From the NCBI RefSeq assembly GCF_000524195.1, contig NW_020170412.1:508929-572928 (forward strand): DNA of 64,000 nucleotides. Reading direction: 5' to 3'. Source of the DNA: Echinococcus granulosus (lineage: Eukaryota > Platyhelminthes > Cestoda > Cyclophyllidea > Taeniidae). The translations under genes and the position numbers were made by a program. The notes under the pieces were generated by a model that worked only from the letters and a program-made list of their open reading frames with translations, was not told where the DNA came from and ran no database searches. Shown here piece by piece: positions 13,239 through 25,755 of this stretch. Every line of letters begins with the position of its first letter. Within the stretch, counting starts at the first letter, position 1.

Positions 13239-13286
13239 GAGCCAATCAGAATAATTGCAAGCACAAAGTCTAATTCTGATTGGCTC
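13239..13286. repeat. Perfect 14-bp inverted repeat built on CCAAT motifs
   Basis: GAGCCAATCAGAAT at 13239-13252 is the exact reverse complement of ATTCTGATTGGCTC at 13273-13286, with a 20-base spacer. Each arm contains a full CCAAT-box core (CCAATCAG). It could form a hairpin, could be a paired NF-Y site, or could be the end of a decayed element. Confidence 0.7.
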
Positions 13287-15221
13287 GTAAGGCAGTTAAT
13301 CAGAGGGCGAGAACGGGGATGCCAGTTAATTAGTAGAATGGCAAATCCTGTGACTTTGAGGCTTCCACGCAACATTTCAATGCCACTGCTAGCTGGGGTC
13401 AGGGTAGCATGAAAAAAATGCGAAATGATGTTGGGCACTTACTCTTCTAAGGTTTTAATCCCGAATGGGAGTCTACTGACCCTGTTTACTTAGTTACCCT
13501 TAAGGAGTTGTCCCTTGCTGTTCTCCCAAACATCCGAGTTATAGTCTCTAGTGTACTTATCTTGTCATTTTGTAAGCGACCAAGTGTACGCGTTTAAAAA
13601 GGAACCTTATAAGAGGTCACTGAGGGGTTAGTTTCCTATAAACTGACGATTGGCTTTTAGGAAATTTTGGTGCCGCCTCGTTAACGTAAAATAACACAAT
13701 AAATTTACTACCAGTATAGGTCTAGACTTTGTGGAAATTGTTTAATTTGACTGTGGTTAGAGCCGGCGTTACAACAATCTGAACTTTGTGGTATTTTACA
13801 TAATGGTGTTCAATTCTAAGAACCGGAAAAAATAATTAAAGCTAGAAGTCGAATCTCTACGAGGTAAAACGAATAGCTGCTGCGCTGTTTGAATCTCTGG
13901 TTTTTGCCTAGGATGGGTATGTCCACCATCTAAAGGAGGCATAATTTAAACAGCGCTAAACGTTATGGATACCTTGCGGTGCTATAAGCAGGGGTTTAAC
14001 CGCTTTCACCCTGAGGGAATGAGCACGACTTCTCCATAAACTACTGCCGTCGCCAGAGTTTGTGTATGTCCACAGTGTGGAGCTTCAACCAATTTGTCAG
14101 TTGTAGGAGGTGATATCACCATTAAAAGCGCTTCTATGGAGAAGGAGAGGATTCTAACAATCCTGTGGCAATTCGTCGTCAACTCATGGTCATTGACCGC
14201 TAGGGAGAGGTAAGTGAAGCCGCCTGTGAATATTTGCACGTGGATCATGTTATTACCTGTGACAACTATACAATGAATAGGTTGATTTGGCTTCATTCGG
14301 CTCTTCCAGCGAACCAAAAATATTTCAACAAGTGCATCAAAGGATGAGGAGGAGGTAATCTAGAAACTCGTTGCATGCCGACTCATTGAAGGACCTTCAG
14401 TTGGAACGACTTTTAAGGGAGTATCCCCAGTTGGTGCATCCCAGTCGAAGCGTAGTCAATCGGCAAATTTAGTGACGGCCCCAAAACATTGCATCAAGGC
14501 CTGCGAAAGTTGCGGACGTGAGATTCTCTAATCAAAGCTATGAAAGTTAACAGAAGCGACTAATTTTTTTAAGCTTCTATGAGCGAATAGGCTAGTGAAT
14601 TAAAGACGTTAAATGCAGCCGACAAGTTGGGAAAAAAAACGGTGAAAATGCGATGAAGGTTAATTTTTCTAAATTCGAAGTAACGGTGGCGGAAAACTCG
14701 ATTTAGCACGCATGCGAATGCTCCAAGTAGCTAAAGGTGAAAGGTGAACGTAATATGGAAATCTGACGAAGTGACAATGTCATTATTGTTTTTTTGTTGT
14801 TCTTGACGTTATCGTTCAGGTCCTCATTGTGCGCATTTCAAATTTACAATCTTAAAGGTCGTGGATATTTAAATGGCGTTAAGTCCGACGGTTTGGATTA
14901 AATAATCCAATCATCTAAACCATTGGAGAGTCTGAAAGTCCAACAACTACCTCTTTGGCGCCGCATTAAAAATTCCACTGTTAAATTTTACGTCCTGCTT
15001 GGCGGTCTCTTTAGCATCCGCGGTATCAGTAACCACCGAAACAGCGTGGTATTCGACCGCCTTCGCTTCTGTTAGGAGCTCGTCTAACCTCTTCTGTATT
15101 CATAGAAAAATCCCGTTTTAGATTTTACACCCAGGCGCTTTCAAGGCATTGTTGTGTGAATCCTCCACAGAAATTCGAGACTTCGTTGAAATCAGAAGAA
15201 GTCGTAGTGGTGTGGTGAACT

Positions 15222-15250
15222 ATGTATTACTGATGTAAAGAAGGGCTGAG
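15222..15250 (-). repeat. Short duplicate of sequence flanking the reverse repeat copy
   Basis: This 29-base block matches 16489-16517 with about four differences; both end in AGAAGGGCTGAG or AAGAAGGGCTGAG. It lies just outside the main reverse repeat copy. That suggests the element is longer than the part I could align, or that two copies are nested. Confidence 0.5.
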
Positions 15251-15589
15251 AGGCTTTTGCTGTGGTCCAAAGAAAGTACGATCTGCGGAGACTTAGGTGG
15301 TCGCGTAACCAAAAGCGGATTTAAACAAACCAATGAAGATATTGTCTACGATTGGTTGATGTTGCAGATGCCTTTTTGAAGCACATATAAAGGTAGTCTG
15401 CAGAAGATGCCTGACGAATGTTCTTTTTAATTCCCTAGACCGCATAAAACAAATCGCATGACGGAGAAGATGGAGAAAGCTCATAAATCACCAGTTAAAT
15501 AAAGAGTGTTGGATTATAATTCAGTGATGAAGAGAAAATACCAGGCTGGGAGATTTATTTTTTTGTCGCTTATGTTTCACCCGTTTCTG

Positions 15590-16445
15590 TAAGGTCCCCA
15601 GTCTTTTCTGAAGATGAGGAAGTTATAATATTAGGACGGAAAGCCTATTACCGAACTTCCGAGGGGTCGCAGGGCTACCGGCATGGCCCGGAGGCCTGCC
15701 GCTGGGCGGAGGTAAAAAAGACGGCGCCTTTAGTGTCCGTGCAATCGAAACAAGGAGTTCAATAATTAATCAAGGCATTACAAAGCCCTCTCTACCCTCT
15801 GGAACGTCGACATGGGCCCTTCCCTTGGTTAACCTCCCACGACGGTCATCAAGACGTAGCCGGCACCGTAAGAAAAACTTCTGTAAAACAAGTCATCGAA
15901 TTTTCTTGCAACTGAGGAGATATGTGACTGCAATGCCACTGGTCCCTCTGGACCATCCTACCGGATCGGGAGTTTTAGTCCTGTTTGGGAATTGTATTGC
16001 GGGAAGGAGAATGTGTAGGCCATCTTTTATGTCCAACGCCAGTGGTAAGAACAGCGGTCCAAAAGCTGGGACTTAGTAAAGGATGGGGTTTATCATAGTC
16101 TCGAGGGGTAGGGTTTTGCATCCATTCCTCCAGGCCAATTCGTTTTCACTTCAGCTCTGCCTAGGTCTCGCTCTCTTGGTTCTACCTAGCTAGCCGAAAG
16201 GTGGAGGAGGTATTACGTCCTTACATCATTGACATCTTCATACAGGTACCGTGGACAGCTCCGCTAGGAACTTCCCCAGATGGTTCATGGCTAGTGCTGT
16301 TTCAGTTAATGATAGCATTCCCACAGAAGGCGGGATAGGGGCCGTCACGCGTTTCTTCATCCGTAGCGAATGCTCTCCCTCTGTTACGTTAATGTTTAGC
16401 TTTTAGGAATGGGAATCAGTGTAGTTATCCTTGGGGGCCGAGTTT
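15590..16445 (-). repeat. Dispersed repeat family, reverse copy
   Basis: Its reverse complement runs parallel to 7235-8080 over nearly the whole length, at roughly two thirds identity by eye. It begins around AAGGATAAC (7235 side) and ends at AGACTGGGGACC. The conserved block CTGTATGAAGATGTCAATGA is identical in both copies. No intact open frame spans it. Confidence 0.65.
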
Positions 16446-17404
16446 GCTTGCCTCTGTCACCAATGTGGAGACAATACTAGGACAGGACATGTATTGCTGA
16501 CGTGCAGAAGGGCTGAGCGAAGAGGAGCTAGCGACATGGCTCTGAGGCCAGGCCACTTAGACAAAGTGCAACGGCAAGGCTTCCAGTGTCCATAAAACCA
16601 TAACGAAGAGTTTAAAAAACAATCAAAGAGCCACATTCTTGAAGGCCTTAGATTGAAAGAGTGTTTCTAGCCCAGACTTGAGGCGCTTCTCTGCGACAAG
16701 TAACAAAAATTATGATTCTAACCACATGAATATTGCAAGAACCGTCAAATCCTTACCTTTAATTTAAAGATGGCATCAATGGTAATAAGTACTACTGCCT
16801 ATCTTGTCAAGATAGTCAGTGTTGCAACCCACCACCCTTTCCTTAAAAGGCACGAGCACACCATGAAGCCTACTTCCATCAAAAGCTTTGTCTCGGTAAG
16901 ACAAAACTGGCTCTGAGACAATTCTCCATTTCTACAGCAGTTCCACTTTTCACCCACCTGTTCCCCTTTCATATATGATTGTCCACAAGTAATAATAAAA
17001 AGGTGATGTTGGTATGGGAAGGAAATAATGGGACCAAACAGTGTTCCCTTCCATCCTAACTAAAGCGCAAGCTGCCTCAAGAGGAAGTCTTTTGAAGTAT
17101 GCGGTCTTCCACCGATCCGACCGAGTGGTTTTTGTTGTTTTAAAGTGTAGATCTTTTCCTGCACACCCACAATTTTTTTTGCGTCGTATCGCATTGTATC
17201 AAGCGGATGGGCCTCAGCACAATTGCTAGGCATTTACCAAGGGGAAATTTCCTGACTAACAGTTACTTTTGTAGGCATTTACGCACAAAGAAAGTGTAAC
17301 CAAGGTATGGTAAGAAGTTGTTGATCTAAGAATAATCAAGGACGTTTTGATAAGCTAAACGTTGGAACAGAAAATACCATTTCGTATCTTAAGACAGCTA
17401 GCCT

Positions 17405-17530
17405 CTGGACGAATTAAGATGTATTCGTCCATTCCACATCCATTCATTCATTCATCTCGTACCCATCTTTCTATTCATCCATTGCTTATCCATCCATCCC
17501 GTATCCATCCATCCATCCATCCATGTCAAT
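17405..17530. repeat. (ATCC)n/(ATTC)n tetranucleotide repeat
   Basis: Imperfect CATC/CATT units run through this stretch, with the purest part at about 17490-17525. Similar GGAT-type units appear on the opposite strand near 22375-22520 in a protease intron, and weaker ones near 23145-23170. Confidence 0.8.
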
Positions 17531-19234
17531 CGACTGTGGTAATTCATATTTCGTGAAATTTTTTTGACTTTAGCCTTCTGTCCTTGGAACTACTTATTAT
17601 TAGGCGATCAGAATGGGTTGAGATCTTGCAAATTACGGTATTTTGAAAGGTCTCTGGTAACGAAAGATGTCCTTATTCGCTTTGGATGACAGGATCAGCA
17701 CTTCTGCGAATGCAGGATCGGAAGTGCGCACCTCTGGGGAGATAAAATGACTTATGAGTAGTCTTGAGGTGGTTTTGTCATCAAAACGCAGATCAGTTGA
17801 AATATTATCAGCAGCTCGGCATGACGGTCAACACCGGGAAGGCTGATTAGGCCTGAGAAGTTGACACACTTAACTACTTTAGCTCGAAAAGTGTTACAAC
17901 TACCTATTTTTTCCTCCTTCAAAGGTGTGATCATCTAAATTCCAAAAAAGTGATTCGCCATTTGCCCTTGGTGCTGACTGCTGCTTGGAATGAAGGCTAA
18001 CTCTCTGTACGCAAAGAGCGTCGACCGAAATTGTAATGGTGATGATGATTTATCAGTAGGAATGACATTTTAGCTCAAAGACGAAATTCAAGTAATTCAT
18101 AACTGTCAATGTGGACTCCGGAATTCACGCTAGCAATGAATGCCTAGCGGAGACAACTTTGACAGACTGTCTATTGGGAGAAGACTAGTATCCTGACCTA
18201 GTCCAAGAAAGATTTGTGCACACGAATTAAATCAGGAGCATTTTTTAGATCGTAAATAAACCTGGAAATCACTTACATAGCATTCTAAGTGTTGAGTCTG
18301 AAGGCATCCTGAGGAGTAGCTCTAGCACTTCGTTTACCTCGCTATATGAGTACCCCAAGAGTATAAAAACATCATAGGAAGAAAAATATCACCTGTTAGC
18401 TAGATGAGGCCTGAAAATGACCAATTCTTACGCTTGAGAAAACCGTTTAATTTGGGAAACTGCGAGCATGATGGTGAATGGGGGAATGAATTTGATGCTA
18501 CACTTAATTTTGGTACTCAACAGTTAGTAGTAACACACATTCTTCGCATTTCCTTTGAAGCCGCTATAAATCAACCACTCAGCCCATTTCTTTGGGATGA
18601 ATTTTGCTTTTCTTTGGGATCATCAGATCCGTAGGACTGGTTGGCGTGTGGAATCGTGGCCTCTCTTCTGATTTGGTGAGTGAATACTTCGCTTCGTTGT
18701 GTGTGACCTCTTCAGCCTCTGCGGTTCCACTCCTACTAGAGAACGGTTGCCATTCCATTAGTAGCATTGACCTCACAATCAGTTTAAGGACCTTTCAATC
18801 CTGTGTGTCAGTTGGACTCTCTGTTTCCGACGGCACCTGATACTGTCCAATCAGGAGGGAATGAAATCAAGCACGAGTTTCGAAACCTTCCACAATGCTT
18901 AGAAAATAAGGCTAGAAATAGGGGCCTTATAGAGCACTGAAACAGGCTGACTTTATGGAACTGTCGACATCACCTCCTCTTTTAAGTGGTAAAATTGTCA
19001 AATTCACCATACCTCGAATCCAGGCGTTTTACAATGCTAATGTATTTCAAGTGCAGTCACTATCAGTGAAGTGATTAAGAGTAAGCCAAATTATGATCAA
19101 GCATCTTTTACATTTTTCCTTCTTCTCAAATCAAATGCTGTTAAGACCGAAGCTTATGATCAAAAGCATGATGGTGAGTCCTTGAGATAATGCTTTGACG
19201 AACAGGTGCTAAAATGAGCCATTCGAGCGATGTT

Positions 19235-19312
19235 ACAATGTTCACCCGATACGTAGCACCGAAGACAATAGAATGACTTGTAAGTGTTCCACCATTTGTG
19301 CTATGACTGGTG
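19235..19312 (+). repeat. Short fragment of dispersed repeat family
   Basis: ACGTAGCACCGAAGAC followed about 25 bases later by TTCCACCATT matches ACGTAGCACCGAGGAC and TTCCACCATT within 7890-7965. It is a short, diverged internal fragment. Confidence 0.4.
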
Positions 19313-21677
19313 GTTTTTTATAGACTGATTGGTGCTTTCATGTTTCCCCACTTTCTTGTCCTAATATCTGAGACATCAATTGAAGATGGAGGTTGATTTC
19401 CAACGAAACCCATGCCAGACGTACTCTATTCCCTCTAGTTCGTCGGCGACCAACGTTCGCCTCACACTCACACCGACGTAGCCCAACCTGTAAAGGTGTC
19501 ATTGCCTGCATCGAAAAAATTTTGAAAGCCGCTTACCCATCTGTTGAATACTTGATTGGACTGCAAAGTTGGAGACTTTCAGTAGCAAAAAAATTTATGG
19601 AAATTGTTAGCCATAGTTAGTAGCTCTGGAGGTTTAGGCCATCAACTTGATTTTACGGGTTCTTTGTTCTCTGCTATGCACGGTTTTCATCACCACCTGG
19701 GCATCATTCCTCTTCTGTTGAAAGCTCATTATCCCTTCCCAACACTCAATAATAAGGTCGTATTCACTGCTAGACTGTTGTCAAGTAGTAAAAGAGGGCA
19801 CTAGCCCACAGAAGTCAAGATGATATTTGTGGCTTGTTTCTCATCTTCCCTTGCTGCGGAGTATCTCCACAGTCGTACAATATGTACCTGCTGCGTCTTT
19901 TGACCACAAAAAATGAGCTTCACGCCCTCTAGTGAAACACTTTTTCGAAAGAAAGTTCGGTGGGAAGCTAAAATTGCATGAATATCGACTGGAACTCCCT
20001 TTAGAGATGCTTGTAAAGTGTGGAATAGAGCATCTGGCACAATGAGAATTGACGAATAGGATATAGTGCAAGTAGGTAACTCAAAAGAAAATTTCGGTAC
20101 AAGCAAGGCGACTATCTTCCACCAGAAATGACAAGAGTGACCGAAAAGCTCTTGATTTTCTCATTTGATAAATGAGTCTTTCGTCCCTACTCATTGCTAA
20201 TGCTTACATTTGTCCTGTTGTAAGGTAGGCTGAAACTCAGTGACCACCTAATCTTGCCTACAATGAAGACAGCTGTTTTTATCTTTATGCAAGAAATTTA
20301 GGATTTTACTCGTCCACAACTAGGGACGACGGTGATGATGAGGTCCTCTTGTTTGGTCACCTTTTTGGGGACAAATGAGACGTCTCTCATTAAGTTTTCC
20401 GTATTGAACTCGAATTTGTAGTCTTTTTTACCTCGAAACAATTCGAGCTTCTGAGGACCTATTCCCTTCCTTGGTCCTTTTTCCTTCAAAGATACTACTA
20501 GCTAAAGAATCACTGTAATTACACACCCCTCCAAAATACATAAATAGTTCAGGAAAAGGATGTTTTTAGTGATGGTATATTCCTTAGGCTTCTCCAATAA
20601 TCGTAAATGCAGAGTTCAAACTCCAGTAAATAATAAGCATGCTGCACATCAAATTGAATGTCCAAATCGCTAACACCGAACCGAGCTTACTGACCTCCAT
20701 CTCAGTGATCCAAAGTAATGGTGGTTTATTAGGGGCCCCTTCAAAATGAGTCAAAGAGTGATCGAGGGGAGAACTTCTGTCATTAAATCCCAAAATCTTA
20801 TTTTATCAATCTATTTTCACCCCAGTCCTGTATTTTAGCAGGGTCAGTCATCAAGAGATACGGGGATTAGTGGAACCGCTATGAGTACGTAGTAAAAGAG
20901 GCGGGGTTTAGAAAGAGAAGATTTAGGAACTTAAGCACTCTACGTATTCAACAACCATCCCAATTACATTAATAGTAGTACATATGGTAGGCTACTTAAA
21001 TAAAAAAAGTAGCTCGCTAAGACAATGCAGCACAAATTTTGTTTTTTAGAGCGACCTTTATACATATTTACGCTTAAAATTCAATTAAAAATGATTTCGC
21101 CACTAGCCGTTTGTGATAGTAACGTAGGTGCTCAGAAAAAAACTCATTTGTTCGAAATCCTTGAAATGGACTGTGAACAAACTAGTAGGCAGTTCGTGAC
21201 CTAGGACGCTCAAGAATTGGCCACGGCGTATACAGTCGGACAAGAATTGCAAAATTGAGCAGTGAAAGAAGATGCCAGTGAAAGTGGATGGTCTGAAATA
21301 AGAAAAGTAAATGAATGGGTGGATAAAACGGACGTTGTTGGAATGAGTGGATACCGTGACCTGGGCCAAATGAGCAGTCCCTTAAGGAGGCTTGAGTTAG
21401 GGCCAGTGACTCTCAAGGGTCATTCCGTTAAGGAGAATTCAAGATAATTTCATTTGAGGTAGGTGGATTAGTGGGTAAACAAGGCCAGGAAGACCATCTT
21501 GTTCCTAGGTTGGTGAAGAGATGGTAAATACCCGCGCCCTATAGAGCAAAACAAGACAGTTTAACTTATATTTTATGCTTTGTAAAGTTATAACGAAACC
21601 GAAATCATCTTAAAAGCACAATTTAGTGTAAGCAGTTGGCAAGATTGGTAGGATGGCGTAGAGATGACTGAGTAACC

Positions 21678-24675
21678 TTAGACTGCGTAGCGGTTGATCC
21701 ACTGGATGACACTGCCCACCGAGTTGTAGAGCCAACGACGTGACTTACAGTACTGCGTGGGTCCCGAGCCCATCACACCGTACACGTACCACCGTCCATC
21801 CTCCTCATTTCGGCAGAAGAGTCCACCTCCTGTGTCGCCTGCGCAAACGCCCTGTGACATCACCATCACAGAAAAAATGAGAGACATGGTTAGGCTCTCT
21901 GGCTAGCAATCTTACCGGCTTGTCACGAATTATTTGATCCAGCATTCAAAAAAAGCTATCTGGCAAGATGGTGGATAAGGGAGGTAAAGGATCGAAAGGC
22001 CTTCTAACCTTATTAGAGCTGCCAGCGCAGATTTGGGCCTCATTTTCATCGTCATGATGGAAGCACTTCTCAGGTGGGTCGATGGAGACCCTAATCTCAT
22101 TCAAGGAAGTGGGTCGCTGTGGTCGACGTTCCCACAAACGACCAAAAGGCCAGAAGAAGGGATTAAAGAAGGTAGGACGGCGGCGTCGCGGCTTGCTTAT
22201 GGGTCGAGATTTCTCACCCCAGCCAACGGAGAAGCAAACTGCGTCCTCCGCCGGTGTTGCATCTGCATTTTTGGGTACGCAAGCAACGCCCGCACCGTCA
22301 CTCTCTGCGAAGCCACAACAGAGTAATGTAAACGTGTTGGAACTAATGGACAAGTTAATAGGCACACATCTGGAACAAGGCTGGAAGGGTGGATGGGTTG
22401 ATGGACTGAAATGGGTCGGAGAAACAGATGGATACAGAGGTCCGTAAAAGGGAAATGAGTGGACCGGGAAGAGATTAATGACTTCCATATGGGTGGATGG
22501 GTGGATCTGGGATGAACGAGCGAATGGATAGATGAACGGCTGATGGAAACGAAATAGAGGAGTTTGGTGTGAATGGAAGGAGTCAGGAAGATTCATGGTA
22601 GAAAAACAGGACAAAAGACCAGATTTGTCACTCACCAATGTTCACAGGTGTCTCGAGTCTCAACAGAGCTACATCGAATGGACTATCAACACGTTGGGCA
22701 ACCCAATCCGGATGAATGACGACCAGGTCGACCACATGATCGCTCTCCTGCTCGTTTCGAGTACGCGTACCCTCCAGAACAGTGTCACCGGCTCGAACGA
22801 GCAGGAAAATGGGCTTCATCTCGTCCGTGTTCAATGGCGCTGGAATGCCAAAAGGCAAGGCATTCGAGGAGCCGAAAATTGGCTTTAAGCAGTGCGCCGC
22901 AGTCAGAACCCATCGTGGTGTAATCAGTGTGCCCCCGCATATGATGTTTTCAGACTTCAAGCGAGTCAATCCCTCGGAAGCGTTGTAATTGGCTGCTTTG
23001 TAGATTCCAACCTAGAAGAATAGGGGTGGTCAAACTCGTGATTACTTCCAGATCTGCCGAGTAGGCAGAGATGGATAGTTAATAAAAGTGTAGCACAATG
23101 GGAAAAGTTAGATGGAATTCGCAGAACATAATGGGTCTACCCATCTGGCTATCTATCCATCTATTGATTCCAAGATTCGTTACACTTTCATCCCCCCGTC
23201 GATCCGTCTAGTCACTGATCTGTTCAAGTATCAATCTGTTCATTTTCTTACCTTCCCCTTACTCTATCTGTCAACAGCATAACCTATGCAAGAGGTTATA
23301 CTAAAGAGTATCCAGGAAAGCTTACATGCCACGGCCAGCTCTTTGATTTGGCGCTTTTTCCACCAAGAATCTTTAAGCTATATGGTAGCCTTTCGGACTC
23401 GTACTCGCCACGTTCTTCGGCCTCAGCGTCATCGGCTTCATCATCGTCCATATCTTTCCATCTTCGACGGCTGGGCTTTGCAGTATTTTTATCAAACGAT
23501 CCTCTGATGCCGCACTTTTCTTGCATTCTAGTTAGTTCTTCTGACGGTTTCGCTAAAAATTGACAAAACAAAAAGAGTATAGCATTTGGAAGGAGAAGGG
23601 AAGCAATCATGCATTTTTGTGAACTACTTCTATAAGAACGGCAGAGAAGAAAGGTGTCTTCTGCGAATGCTTAAACCTTCACAAGGATGACCGGGCGCCA
23701 TTAAAATATAAACAGAACATAAAAATGGGTCCAAAATGGGTGTAGCTCTAAGATGCTATCGCATTTTGCAGGTTTAGGATACCACGACTGCTACTACTCA
23801 TAAGACATTTCAGCTACACCCGCTCAAGAACCACGTTGAACCGCCCTCACAGTTGATGATGCAGTTGGACTTGTCTTCACACGGTCTCTCCTCTGCAATG
23901 TACTTGAAGGGGCAGATGCGGGCAGAGGAGGTGAGGTAGTTGACCGGTTGAGTGTAGGAGTCGTCCACACAGCGACGATAGCGATGTTCGAGGCAGGTAT
24001 GGGGGGAACACTCACTCCACCGCGACCAGCCGTCGTAAATGTTCTCGCGGTAGACGAAGAGGCTGCGATTAAACATCAGTGTTGCGCCATTTGAGTCGTA
24101 AAAGTAGAAGCCACCGTGACTCTCTCGCTGCGCCTTAACCTATGAAGGTAAGGCGAAGGAATACACTATAGTCCTCTCTCAAATATCGTGGAGGCCTGCT
24201 CTCCAGACCTCAAGTAATTATGGAACCTTCTCTACGTTAGCATCAGACAATCATATGAACACACGCAAAGTAGAATAGGCAGTTGGGAATTCATAGCAGC
24301 CACATATCCCGTTTAAAAAGGACTATCCCACTACATAATATACTTTGGAAGGCTTCTGCAACTTGTTAAGCTGTCTTATGAAAGCACACGAAGCTAGCGG
24401 CAGCCTCATCAAGTTTCCACTGAAGTTGAACGTGTGATGAAATAACTGGGTCTCTTCTTATATTTACTTAAACAAGACCATAAAATGGCTTCGTGAACAT
24501 CATATTCATTTAACGGGGACGTATTCCATGTCAGTAATATTTATGCAGTCTAGCTATTTTTATCAATAAGAAATTTGCATACGAGTTCATCTGGATCGAG
24601 AGTGAGCTCCAAGCCAAGAGCGGCGGTGGCGAAGAGACAGACGAAAACGATCCAAAGGGGCCGCGATCTCGCCAT
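21678..24675 (-). CDS. Secreted thrombospondin-1/trypsin-fold protein, catalytic Ser replaced by Thr
   Basis: Six exons give 495 residues: 24675-24583, 24139-23818, 23552-23326, 23011-22636, 22304-22009 and 21851-21678, with all phases consistent. Residues 1-20 form a signal peptide (MARSRPLWIVFVCLFATAAL). A thrombospondin type-1 repeat starts at WSRWSEC (69-75). The zymogen cleavage site is Lys199 before ILGG. The S1 fold is clear: CGG, TAAHC with His254, DVALLRL with Asp327, GWG at 367-369, and the C441 region. The nucleophile motif reads GDTGGG, so residue 445 is Thr (ACA, 21831-21833) where chymotrypsin has Ser195, and the Asp189 position is Gly. A basic/aromatic insertion follows GWG (about residues 377-405). 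Schistosome SmSP2 combines the same domains as far as I recall. The protein is probably secreted and weakly active or a pseudo-protease. Confidence 0.92.
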
Positions 24676-24709
24676 CCTGTAGTACTTTGCATTGAGACAT
24701 GACAGCCCA

Positions 24710-24716
24710 TTTTATA
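24710..24716 (-). promoter_or_regulatory. Candidate TATA box of the protease gene
   Basis: TATAAAA on the minus strand lies 35 bases upstream of the start codon at 24675. That would put the transcription start about 10 bases before the ATG, a very short leader. Also, ACTACAG ends 1 base before the ATG and could be a splice acceptor (ordinary or spliced-leader). Confidence 0.45.
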
Positions 24717-25755
24717 TTTTGCAAGACAAAACTGCAATAAACAGGACAGTGTTTGTTTATCACGAGGCCATGCGGCATGACTTGATGCCATATGGTAAAC
24801 AAACAATGGAATCAATGGTACTGTTAACATCAACGCAGTTGAGGTACGTAAATTCTACCACTTCAGATCACAAGTAGTAACCTCTCAGCCTAGGTGCAGG
24901 AGGCGTCCGAGTTAAACAGGAATTTCAGGTTTGAGTTAGTAAAAAGACGTCGTGGCGCGGTCATGCCACGCAGAGTAGTGGGTGGCGAGTAAGTTCTGTG
25001 TTTATATTTACAGCCGGCGTGCTTCACTGACCGGTCCGGACACAGCACGTGGTGATGTGGGCAGCCCTCTGTCAAAGAAGGCGTACAATCCGATCCTGTG
25101 GATGGCCATATCTACAGAAGACCTAGACTGCAGTACGGAGTGGGGATACCGATGATGTCCAGCCCCAGTAGCGCATCAAAATGAATAACATGTACATTTT
25201 AAAGACATTCGGTCGTAAAACTGTGTGCGAATGCCTATTCCATTCATGATGAGTACATTCATGAGTACAGCCCACAGCGTGGGCAGTCAGTAATGTCTGC
25301 GACCATTCGACCACCTTAGGGAATGTCTGCTTGATTCCTAACGCTCAACTAACGCATAGGAGGAAATAGTGTAAAGAAATCGCACAAATAAATAAGTTTC
25401 CCCGTGAGAATAGTGAGTACAACAAATTCAGCCCCCAGACATTCCTATAATTGAGGTGTTAGTACATCCTGAGTGCCGAAAGCGATGGAGAAATGGTGCA
25501 AGTTGGTGTAGGATGTTCAGACGTACAGATGAATCGCTTTGTGCTGAAGCTACTTTGCAGGTATCAGTGGTGCATAGATGCGGTAGAGAACCACATCCAA
25601 ATTACATTCAGTTTGAATTTCCTAAAATTCCCTGCTTCTTGACTCTTTTAGGTTCCCAAGTCTGCGTTCTCTTTGAACGTGTCTTGCAAAGTCTGCTGCT
25701 ACTTTATCGTGATGCATATGCCATTGATGCTCCAGCTTTTTTCCACGTACAAAGA

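Larger units (their letters stand above)
9324..21677. other. Gene-poor region, about 12 kb
   Basis: I found no exon chain here that could be supported. Several open frames of 60-100 codons exist on both strands but lack splice-site context or recognisable motifs. The region holds a reverse copy of the dispersed repeat, a (TG)n and two tetranucleotide microsatellites, an inverted repeat at 13239-13286 and several CTGATTGG motifs. It separates the unrecognised left gene from the 3' end of the protease gene. Unseen small or lineage-specific genes cannot be excluded. Confidence 0.5.

Noticed and set aside
14006..14317. 103-codon minus-strand open frame in the gene-poor region
   Set aside because: It is long but has no recognisable domain and no convincing acceptor or donor pair in phase with neighbours.
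19393..19620. 75-codon plus-strand open frame
   Set aside because: No splice context, motif or composition distinguishes it from chance.
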